Part shown: positions 1 to 5,101 of the stretch, one piece after another
Layout of the letters: each line of letters starts with the position of its first letter
How positions within the stretch are numbered: position 1 is the first letter of the stretch
Assembly (NCBI GenBank): GCA_002435325.1
Contig: DJMJ01000003.1
Span: forward strand, 18,087 to 24,854
Source of the DNA: Nitrospira sp. UBA6493
GTDB lineage: Bacteria; Nitrospirota; Nitrospiria; Nitrospirales; Nitrospiraceae
DNA length: 6,768 nucleotides
Direction of reading: 5' to 3'
The notes under the pieces: model-generated
Database searches by the model: none
What the model was told of the DNA's origin: nothing
What the model saw: only the letters and a program-made list of their open reading frames with translations
Program-made: the position numbers and the translations under genes

Positions 1-381
1 CACGCACTCAGGTCTGAGTGCGCAGAGGGTGGCGAGACAAGGAAGGCAAACAAGCGCGGCGGAAGCGGCCTTGGCGATTCCGCTGAACGAGGGACCACCG
101 TCACGATCTCCTGCCGTAACCATGCCATCTTCACCCAGCCCAAAGACAAGAACCGTCAGCAGGTGAGACAAGCCGTGGAGGGCAAGAGGCTCACTGTGTA
201 TCTGAATGCCAACGTAAAGGAAATCGGGAAGGAGACGGTGACGCTTGTCTACGAGGGGAAAGATCTCACGTTGAAGAACGATGCCGTGATCGTGTGCGTC
301 GGCGGCACACTCCCGACGCCGATGCTGAAAGAAATGGGTGTGATGGTCAAGACCTATTACGGACAAGCCGTACCGCGCTGA
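1..381 (+). pseudogene. Decayed 3' part of a thioredoxin-reductase-like (YpdA-type) FAD/NAD(P) oxidoreductase gene
   Basis: The stretch from about base 97 to 381 encodes the C-terminal half of the NAD(P)-binding domain of a two-domain flavoprotein. It reads GTTVTISCRN, then KDKNRQQV, then NDAVIVCVGGTLPTPMLKEM, and stops after YGQAVPR. The spacing and motifs fit the YpdA / thioredoxin-reductase-like family, whose members oxidise NAD(P)H through FAD. Directly upstream the match moves to the next frame (bases 2 to about 97), which reads TSAAEAALAIPLNEG and corresponds to the family's GGGDSAxEAALAL helix. Adding one G to the GGG at about 94-96 would join the two frames. In the upstream frame the expected GGGDS dinucleotide-binding motif reads GRQTS. 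Frameshift plus loss of the glycines suggests a non-functional gene. A sequencing error could explain the frameshift but not the damaged motif. The 5' part lies outside the window. Confidence 0.65.
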
Positions 382-425
382 CGCGGCCTGTTTGTTCGAG
401 CGCCGGCGGGGAAGGCCATGGATCT

Positions 426-440
426 CACAGCCAGGCTGTG
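426..440. repeat. Perfect 15-bp palindrome downstream of the DUF5666 gene
   Basis: CACAGCC and GGCTGTG flank a single A. The site lies 7 bases past the stop codon of the minus-strand DUF5666 lipoprotein gene and 44 bases past the stop of the reductase remnant, between two converging reading frames. As RNA it could form a 6-bp stem with a 3-base loop, but no T-run follows on either strand. A classical intrinsic terminator is therefore not supported; a protein-binding site or a weak transcript-end hairpin is possible. Confidence 0.4.
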
Positions 441-447
441 CGTGGCA

Positions 448-1968
448 CTAGTGGCTGGTGGAGCGGCGGACGCTGGTCCAGGTCACTGTCCCGCCCACAT
501 CCGATCCGGACACGGTAATCTTCTGGCCGGCCGTGAGGCCGCTGAAAAATCCCGATCGTCCAATGACCGTCCCATCGCTTCCCCGGAACTGGCTGTCGGA
601 GAGGGCTGACGTATCAATGGTGCTCCCGGCAATGGTCAGCAGAGGGTTCGCCGCTGACTGCAACGGACCCTTGAGTCTGAGGTTCGTCGTGGGAGCGCTT
701 CGCTCCAGCTCGGTGGCCAGCACGCCGGCGCTTCCGCTGGCTCGTCCGTGAATTTTTAGGTGCTCGCCAACCGCGATTTGAGCGAACAAACGGAGATCTC
801 CCTCGCCGCCAATCGCCGTATCTTGGTTAACGGAGATCGTCATCCCGGTCAGGCCGCGAAGCGTCAGCGTATTGGTGCCGTAATCGACTGTGGCGACATT
901 GCCCTCTAGTTCAAAGGAGCCGTCAAACTTGATGTGGTTGGCTTCAAGTACGCCGCCAACGATCCGGCCATGGACTTCGACATGGGCGCCGAGCACGAGA
1001 TCACCCGCAGTTCCACCTTCATACAGGGTCGAGGCGATTGGCCGGATGGACACGTTATTCACCAGTACGTCACCCGATGGGGCGATAAAGGTGACAAAGC
1101 CTTCCACCTCTGCCTCGTCGATGTCGGATACGCCAAGGGACAGGGGTTTGACCTTGGTGGCGGTAAGCGAGGCTCCATAAGGTCCTGAACCACCGGCGGC
1201 CCAGGTATTCCCACGTACCTGCACAATAATACGGTCCCAGGTTGGCGAGGAGGTGGTAAGGGGGGGCATGAGGGTCAGGTCGGTGGCCGCATCGTACGTC
1301 ACGGTTAGCGCGCCAATCTCAAAGGTCTGATGCCCCGGATCGTGATGTTTCACCGCTCCTTGGACTTCATAGTGAGGCGTGCCGGTGTGCAAGGCGATCC
1401 AGGTGGCCAGAATATGTCCATTTCCCACGACGAACCCGCTGACCTCGATACGGTCGGTATTTGGAACGAGGTTGAGCACCGACTGGCCGGGGATGCTGGC
1501 ATCGATGATGGTGTGTTGATCGAGGTGAATCACCTGTCCGAGCACCACGAGGCTGAGCCCGTCTCCGGCCACGGATTGCACCACACCCTCCACCGTGTCT
1601 TCGTAGGTGATGGTCTGGGCCACGCGGGCACTGAGTTGGTTCGTGGCGGAGTCTTCCGTCGCACTGCCACTCACCAAAACGACCATCCCGAGTTGAAGGC
1701 CATTCGTGCTGGAACAAGGCGCATCGTCGATGCAATAGCGGGCATTGGTATTATCGTATTCGGTGCCGGACACGAAGACGCTGCCGAATTTCGTCACCGG
1801 CCCGGAAGAGACCGTGGCCACGGATCCGGTGCCTCCGATCCCGCCGCCGGCCTGCGGCCCTGGCGCGGCGGGTCCGCATGAGGCGAGAGACAAGAAGAGC
1901 CCGAGCAGGACAAGAAAAGTGCGTAAGGGTTTGATCCGCATCGTGGCCATGTGTGGTCTACAAATCAT
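448..1968 (-). CDS. DUF5666-repeat outer-membrane lipoprotein
   Basis: This is a 506-residue exported protein of unknown function. The N-terminus has basic residues, then a hydrophobic stretch (about 17-29) ending in the lipobox L28-A-S-C31, so signal peptidase II should cleave before Cys31. The next residue is Gly, which fits outer-membrane sorting. After a Gly/Pro linker comes the DUF5666 signature GIGGTG..., then KFGSVFVSGTEYD (60-72). Similar beta-rich units with E-V/L-x-G-x-V strands follow at about 123-193, 199-272, 286-347, 351-422 and 428-500, so the protein looks like a chain of five or six small barrel-like domains. C79 and C85 could form a disulfide. The ATG at 1941 (residue 10) gives a more typical 21-residue signal peptide and may be the true start; neither start has a clear ribosome site. 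The gene begins 18 bases after the DUF6502 stop on the same strand, so it is probably the last gene of that operon. Family assignment is from recognised motifs; the role is unknown. Confidence 0.85.
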   Translation of the reverse strand: MICRPHMATMRIKPLRTFLVLLGLFLSLASCGPAAPGPQAGGGIGGTGSVATVSSGPVTKFGSVFVSGTEYDNTNARYCIDDAPCSSTNGLQLGMVVLVSGSATEDSATNQLSARVAQTITYEDTVEGVVQSVAGDGLSLVVLGQVIHLDQHTIIDASIPGQSVLNLVPNTDRIEVSGFVVGNGHILATWIALHTGTPHYEVQGAVKHHDPGHQTFEIGALTVTYDAATDLTLMPPLTTSSPTWDRIIVQVRGNTWAAGGSGPYGASLTATKVKPLSLGVSDIDEAEVEGFVTFIAPSGDVLVNNVSIRPIASTLYEGGTAGDLVLGAHVEVHGRIVGGVLEANHIKFDGSFELEGNVATVDYGTNTLTLRGLTGMTISVNQDTAIGGEGDLRLFAQIAVGEHLKIHGRASGSAGVLATELERSAPTTNLRLKGPLQSAANPLLTIAGSTIDTSALSDSQFRGSDGTVIGRSGFFSGLTAGQKITVSGSDVGGTVTWTSVRRSTSH

Positions 1969-1986
1969 ACAGGTGTTGGCGAGGCC

Positions 1987-2829
1987 TCAGGGTTTGTGAT
2001 CGAGCCGTTCTTCAAAGTGGTAAACTCCCAGGCCGACTCGAACCCGGCCGGTTCCTTTTGAAGCGGGATTCACATCGCGGTCCCGGTGGGAGAGCCACTG
2101 GTCGAGAGACTCCAGGAGTGCCTGGCCTTGGGCCTCGGCGAGGATACGGAACGACTGGGCTGCCTCGACAGGGACATTATCGTACATGACCTTGCGTTGG
2201 ATGCGAGCTTTGGATGGGCTTTGATGGATGTTATGATCGATGGTTGCGATCAGATCAGCCGTATCTGTCCCGAGAATATGCAATTTCTCGACCGGATCTT
2301 TCTGAGGGATATAACCACGTGAAAGAAGGCAAATCCGTCCATCTTTCAGCTGCTTGACGGCGCCGACTCGAAGCAATTCGTCCAGCATCGCGCGCACCGG
2401 GATGTCTCCACTGTAGCGTTTGACCAATTCGCTAAAGGACGCGCGCTTCCCTTCCATACGCAATGGGAACGGGTGTCCCTTCTCCCCAAAGTCAGGATCT
2501 CTCACCCAACCCGTGATGACTCGCGCAGCCCGGTGATATTCCTCCGTTGTGCCCTGCTCGGCTCCTGCCGGGGCGGCCAGCAACCGTTGCACCTCTTTGC
2601 GCGTCAAGCCGGTGAGAATCGCGATGCGCGAGGTCGTCTGTTTCTTCCCCGGAAGGCCGAATTCCCTCTGTGCGACTTCGACATACGCCTGTTTCGCCAG
2701 TTCGGTGAAGGTCTGGTGGGAGACATTATTGCGGAGCAGAATTCGCACCAGCGGGCGCAGCAGAGTGAGGGTTGCAGTGGACAGCGCCTGTGAGGGCTTT
2801 ACCTTGGGCATATGGGAATGTAGTCCCAT
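1987..2829 (-). CDS. DUF6502 family protein, putative DNA-binding regulator
   Basis: This 280-residue cytoplasmic protein has no signal peptide or membrane segment. The N-terminal signature LLRPLVRILLRNNVS (about 23-37) followed by FTELAKQAYVEVA (41-53) and the C-terminal VGLGVYHFEE (265-274) match the DUF6502 family, which has no established function. Two segments look like helix-turn-helix folds. Residues 64-84 (TSRIAILTGLTRKEVQRLL) have the classic helix-turn-recognition-helix pattern. Residues 131-174 (FSELVKRYSG, then AMLDELLRVGAVKQL, then KDGRICLL) resemble a winged helix. I infer DNA or RNA binding. The ATG at 2811 (residue 7, MPKVKP) is an alternative start; neither start has a well-placed Shine-Dalgarno, and the only AGGAG (about 2848-2852) lies 18 bases from the first ATG. 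The gene sits between a PilZ gene 39 bp upstream and the DUF5666 lipoprotein gene 18 bp downstream. Two palindromes cover its start region and could serve autoregulation. Confidence 0.85.
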   Translation of the reverse strand: MGLHSHMPKVKPSQALSTATLTLLRPLVRILLRNNVSHQTFTELAKQAYVEVAQREFGLPGKKQTTSRIAILTGLTRKEVQRLLAAPAGAEQGTTEEYHRAARVITGWVRDPDFGEKGHPFPLRMEGKRASFSELVKRYSGDIPVRAMLDELLRVGAVKQLKDGRICLLSRGYIPQKDPVEKLHILGTDTADLIATIDHNIHQSPSKARIQRKVMYDNVPVEAAQSFRILAEAQGQALLESLDQWLSHRDRDVNPASKGTGRVRVGLGVYHFEERLDHKP

Positions 2830-2831
2830 AT
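2810..2831. promoter_or_regulatory. 8-bp perfect inverted repeat over the DUF6502 start codons
   Basis: ATATGGGA (2810-2817) and TCCCATAT (2824-2831) are exact inverted copies with a 6-base spacer. The left arm overlaps the candidate start at 2811 and the right arm contains the candidate start at 2829. It could be an operator for a dimeric repressor, possibly the DUF6502 protein itself. As RNA it would form a hairpin that hides both AUG codons. The pattern is seen directly; the function is inference. Confidence 0.45.
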
Positions 2832-2842
2832 TTTGGCCAAAA
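2831..2842. promoter_or_regulatory. 12-bp perfect palindrome upstream of the DUF6502 gene
   Basis: TTTTGGCCAAAA is fully self-complementary and abuts the inverted repeat at 2810-2831, inside the 39-bp gap between the PilZ and DUF6502 genes. Short symmetric AT-flanked sites of this kind commonly bind dimeric regulators. No promoter boxes can be assigned around it with confidence. Confidence 0.4.
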
Positions 2843-2868
2843 GCAATCTCCTGGAGGCCCGATTGGGA

Positions 2869-3210
2869 TTAGAGATCGAAGAGGTGTTGGATCAACTGGC
2901 GACTGACGTCGGTGACCTGCAGAAATTCCACGCCGCAATTGGTCCCATCGGTCCAACGGATCAGCCCCATCGGCACGGTGATGGGGACATGTTCCCCGGG
3001 AATGAAGATCTGAAGCTCGATTTGCGCTTGCAGGACGAGCGGAGACAGGCTATGGAACTTGCAGCCCCCGAGAGACAGTTCCAGGGTGGTGCCTTCTCCG
3101 GCTTCTCCATCCGGTGTGGTAAAGGCGGCCTGAAATGCCGTCGCGATCCGGGGGTGTTGGCGGCGTTCCGGGATGCTCTTGGCGTAGGCCTGAGGGTACA
3201 TCTGATTCAA
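2869..3210 (-). CDS. Single-domain PilZ protein (putative c-di-GMP receptor)
   Basis: This 113-residue soluble protein consists almost entirely of one PilZ domain, the fold that binds cyclic di-GMP and passes the signal to partner proteins. The arginine motif RRQHPR is at 16-21 (R17-x3-R21). The second motif, usually D/N-x-S-x-x-G, appears as E44-L-S46-L-G-G49, so the first position is Glu instead of Asp/Asn. Binding is plausible but should not be assumed. The beta-strand pattern continues to IRWTDGTNCGVEF (84-96) and ends in a C-terminal helix. GGAGGG lies one base before the first ATG but about 10 bases before a second in-frame ATG at 3201 (residue 4), which may be the true start. It is the first gene of a minus-strand run with the DUF6502 and DUF5666 genes and is divergent from the zinc-ribbon PilZ gene. 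Confidence 0.85.
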   Translation of the reverse strand: MNQMYPQAYAKSIPERRQHPRIATAFQAAFTTPDGEAGEGTTLELSLGGCKFHSLSPLVLQAQIELQIFIPGEHVPITVPMGLIRWTDGTNCGVEFLQVTDVSRQLIQHLFDL

Positions 3211-3360
3211 TGCCCTCCGATTACCGACGTATCATCATCCGAATCTCCGGGAGAGACAAGCAACTTCTGGGTTTCACACATCGGTGAGGGAGCCGGATGT
3301 TCAGTTCGCATTGTTTCCGGCAGGGCATGAGCCGGCGCCTTGCGCGAGTTGGCATTCCGC

Positions 3361-3388
3361 TTGACTGAGGGGGAAAGCCCTCTATAGT
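3361..3388 (+). promoter_or_regulatory. Sigma70-type promoter for the zinc-ribbon PilZ gene, with an inverted repeat in the spacer
   Basis: TTGACT (3361-3366) and TATAGT (3383-3388) each differ from the -35 and -10 consensus by one base and are 16 bp apart. Transcription should begin near 3395, about 47 bases before the ATG at 3442. The spacer itself is a near-exact inverted repeat: GAGGG (3367-3371), six bases, CCCTC (3378-3382). It fills the space between the two boxes completely, so a dimeric regulator bound there would contact the promoter between -35 and -10. Confidence 0.6.
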
Positions 3389-3441
3389 GGGCACATGAGG
3401 CCTCGCCGCGTCACGGACACCCGGGAAGGACATCGTTCACC

Positions 3442-3963
3442 ATGCCCCATCGGCTCACCTGCCCGCAATGTCAAACGGACCATGTGATCCGTTCTCATCC
3501 GCAGTCACCACGCGAACGTATGGCGTCGTGGCTGGGGATTGCGCCGTTTCATTGCCAGGATTGCAGTTTCCGGTTCCTGACCTTTCTGCTGAAATTCAAT
3601 GGTGCTCAGCCGGCAGACCGTCGGGAACATCTCCGCATCCCGGTGCGGCTGTTTCTCTCGTTTTCAGGCGGGAAAGTCCGCGACGAAGGCACGGTGCTGG
3701 ATCTCTCGATGGGGGGCTGTGTCATTCAGAGCGAGACGCAAGTCCACATCGATGACATCTTCTATTTGCAGGTTGCGATTTCAGACAGGGATCCTCCGCT
3801 TGAAGTGGCGGCGATGGTGCGTTCAGTAAGCGCTCGCGGCATAGCCTTCAAATTTCTTCGCAAATCGCAGGACGACAAACGCCTTCAGAGCTTCATTCAG
3901 TCCCATTCACGCGGGCCTGCACCGGTTCTTGCCAAAGACGTCGCGCCGAGCCTCTCGCGATAG
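3442..3963 (+). CDS. PilZ-domain protein with N-terminal zinc ribbon
   Basis: This 173-residue soluble protein is predicted to sense cyclic di-GMP. Residues 7-41 hold two CxxC pairs (C7-PQ-C10 and C38-QD-C41) that should bind one zinc ion, with a basic patch (RSHPQSPRER) between them. The PilZ domain follows from about residue 60 to 150. It has the canonical motifs R60-R61-E-H-L-R65 and D87-L-S89-M-G-G92, so nucleotide binding is well supported. The C-terminal tail (about 155-173) looks disordered. GGAAGGA (3424-3430) serves as the ribosome site 11 bases before the ATG, and a good promoter lies at 3361-3388. The gene stands alone on the plus strand, divergent from the bare PilZ gene and convergent with a small gene at 4387-4082. 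The ribbon may dock a partner protein or nucleic acid; this is inference. Confidence 0.85.
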   Translation: MPHRLTCPQCQTDHVIRSHPQSPRERMASWLGIAPFHCQDCSFRFLTFLLKFNGAQPADRREHLRIPVRLFLSFSGGKVRDEGTVLDLSMGGCVIQSETQVHIDDIFYLQVAISDRDPPLEVAAMVRSVSARGIAFKFLRKSQDDKRLQSFIQSHSRGPAPVLAKDVAPSLSR

Positions 3964-3984
3964 CTGGTGAGCAACATTCGTAAC

Positions 3985-4059
3985 ACGTGAGACGTGAAAG
4001 GTGAAGCGGAGGGCGGCGGCGGTTCTTCCTCCGAAACCTGTTACCGTTCACGATGCACG
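3985..4059. repeat. Nested inverted repeat with tandem ACGTGAR heptamers, possible two-way terminator or dispersed repeat
   Basis: Three heptamers lie in tandem: acgtgag (3985-3991), acgtgaa (3992-3998) and aggtgaa (3999-4005). The same block is found inverted and imperfect at 4040-4059 (14 of 20 bases pair with 3986-4005). Inside it lies an exact pair CGGAGG (4007-4012) / CCTCCG (4028-4033). The whole would fold as a long hairpin with an interrupted stem. It fills the gap between two converging genes, where a two-way terminator is expected, but no T-run follows. The heptamer pattern also resembles dispersed intergenic repeats. Confidence 0.45.
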
Positions 4060-4081
4060 GATTGTCCTATTCAGCATTCGG

Positions 4082-4387
4082 CTACTGCGGCGTTTCCCAG
4101 GCAGACGGAAGAGGATGTTCGTCGATTAAACGATTGTGTTCCTCCAGATCGTAGGGCTCGATCGTGAAGTCCTGCCGATCCATCGGTTCTCCGCACAGCG
4201 GCGAGCAGAGAAAATCGACCAGTGCCTGCGCCTTGGCTTCGGTGGAGAAGCGGCATAGCCCGTACTCCGGCATGCCGGACGAGGGATGCCAGAAGGCCAG
4301 CTCGATCGCGCTGCCTTGATAAAGGCCCAGCGTGCGGTGGCGCACTTGAAACCCGCCCGGCAGATGAGACGACCGCTCCAGAGACAT
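4082..4387 (-). CDS. Small hypothetical protein
   Basis: I do not recognise this 101-residue protein. It has no signal peptide or membrane helix, so it is probably cytoplasmic. The N-terminal half is rich in beta-type residues (FQVRHRTLGLYQGSAIELAFW, about 13-33). A helical stretch STEAKAQALVDFLCSPLC (about 49-65) follows, and the C-terminus is acidic (EPYDLEEHNRLIDEHP, about 77-92). Three cysteines (C45, C61, C65) do not form a standard metal motif. The ATG at 4387 is preceded by AGAGG with a 4-base gap, which is acceptable. The gene is divergent from lemA and convergent with the zinc-ribbon PilZ gene, so it is a single-gene unit. It is preferred over the overlapping minus-strand frames because it is the longest, has the better ribosome site, and its composition is protein-like. 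Confidence 0.6.
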   Translation of the reverse strand: MSLERSSHLPGGFQVRHRTLGLYQGSAIELAFWHPSSGMPEYGLCRFSTEAKAQALVDFLCSPLCGEPMDRQDFTIEPYDLEEHNRLIDEHPLPSAWETPQ

Positions 4388-4395
4388 AGGCCCTC

Positions 4396-4423
4396 TTGAC
4401 TCACATATCTAAATGACTATTGC
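4396..4423 (+). promoter_or_regulatory. Candidate promoter for the lemA-TPM operon
   Basis: TTGACT (4396-4401) is a good -35 box. TATTGC (4418-4423), 16 bp downstream, is a weak -10 box. Transcription from here would give a leader of about 55 bases before the lemA ATG at 4485. The match is partial, and other -10 placements are possible in this 97-bp divergent gap. Confidence 0.35.
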
Positions 4424-4445
4424 CATGGTAGCATGATCGCTGGAC

Positions 4446-4464
4446 CGGACGACAAGAGCGTCCG
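4446..4464 (+). promoter_or_regulatory. Hairpin in the lemA leader
   Basis: CGGACG (4446-4451) and CGTCCG (4459-4464) form an exact 6-bp stem with a 7-base loop, followed by TCTTTG. It lies between the candidate promoter and the lemA ribosome site AAGGAGG (4474-4480). It could stabilise the mRNA, act as a weak attenuator, or be an operator. The trailing T-run is too short for a strong terminator. Confidence 0.4.
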
Positions 4465-4484
4465 TCTTTGCCGAAGGAGGGGCT

Positions 4485-5087
4485 ATGAGACGTCATCGGT
4501 GGATGAATCTGAGTATGGCAGTCGTGATTGCCTGCGCGGGCCTCGTGTCCGGGTGCGGCTATAACGATCTCCAAGGGCTGGATGAAGATACCAAGGCGGC
4601 CTGGAGCGAGGTCATTAACCAGTACCAGCGCCGGGCGGACCTCATTCCCAACCTCGTGGCGACCGTGAAGGGCTACGCCGAACACGAGAAGGAAACGCTC
4701 GAAGGCGTCGTGCAGGCGCGGGCCAGCGCCACGAGTGTGCAAGTGACGCCGGAGACTCTGAAAAATCCGGCAGCGTTTGAACAGTTTCAGAAATCGCAGG
4801 CCGGGTTGACCTCGGCATTGGGGCGGCTTTTAGCGGTGGCGGAAAACTATCCCACCTTGAAGGCGGACCAAAACTTCCGCGATCTCCAGAGCCAGCTCGA
4901 AGGGACGGAGAACCGCATCACCGTCGCGCGCAAGCGCTACATCGACCGGGTGGCGGAGTACAACAAAATGGTTCGCTACTTCCCGACCAATCTCACGGCG
5001 AAATTCCTGCTCCATCTTGAGGAAAAGCCAAATTTCACCGTCGCGGATGAAAAAGCGGTGGCAAAGCCACCGGAAGTCAAATTTTAG
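4485..5087 (+). CDS. lemA: LemA family lipoprotein
   Basis: This 200-residue envelope protein of the LemA family, whose members are helical-bundle proteins with an external N-terminus, has no known enzymatic activity. A basic start (RRHR) and a hydrophobic segment (9-22) end in the lipobox V21-S-G-C24, so it should be a lipoprotein rather than the single-span membrane protein seen in many homologues. Family hallmarks are YQRRADLIPNLVATVKGYA (47-65), AENYPTLKADQNFRDLQSQL (119-138) and TENRITVARKRYIDRVAEYN (141-160). The length matches the family. AAGGAGG lies 4 bases before the ATG and is the strongest ribosome site in the window. It is followed after 14 bases by a TPM-domain gene, a pairing common in bacteria that suggests a shared role in the envelope. 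The C-terminus (VAKPPEVKF) is typical of the family. Confidence 0.93.
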   Translation: MRRHRWMNLSMAVVIACAGLVSGCGYNDLQGLDEDTKAAWSEVINQYQRRADLIPNLVATVKGYAEHEKETLEGVVQARASATSVQVTPETLKNPAAFEQFQKSQAGLTSALGRLLAVAENYPTLKADQNFRDLQSQLEGTENRITVARKRYIDRVAEYNKMVRYFPTNLTAKFLLHLEEKPNFTVADEKAVAKPPEVKF

Positions 5088-5101
5088 GAATCGCGTCGAT
5101 C

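Noticed and set aside
426..440. Intrinsic terminator for the DUF5666 operon
   Set aside because: The palindrome leaves only a 3-base loop and no T-run follows on the minus strand.
418..609. 63-codon plus-strand frame after the reductase remnant
   Set aside because: Most of it is antisense to the C-terminal end of the DUF5666 gene, and the product has no recognisable similarity.
1330..1881. 183-codon plus-strand frame opposite the DUF5666 gene
   Set aside because: It is antisense to a well-supported lipoprotein gene, has no recognisable domain, and its composition (His/Gly/Arg-rich) is typical of a complementary-strand shadow.
2833..3330. 165-codon plus-strand frame opposite the bare PilZ gene
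   Set aside because: The minus strand encodes clear PilZ motifs; the plus-strand product shows no domain or ribosome site.
3221..3433. 70-codon minus-strand frame in the divergent PilZ intergenic region
   Set aside because: It crosses a good plus-strand promoter, is Arg/Pro-rich, and shows no domain; more likely chance in GC-rich DNA.
4401..4742. 113-codon minus-strand frame across the start of lemA
   Set aside because: It is antisense to a clear LemA coding region and its ribosome site, with no protein features of its own.
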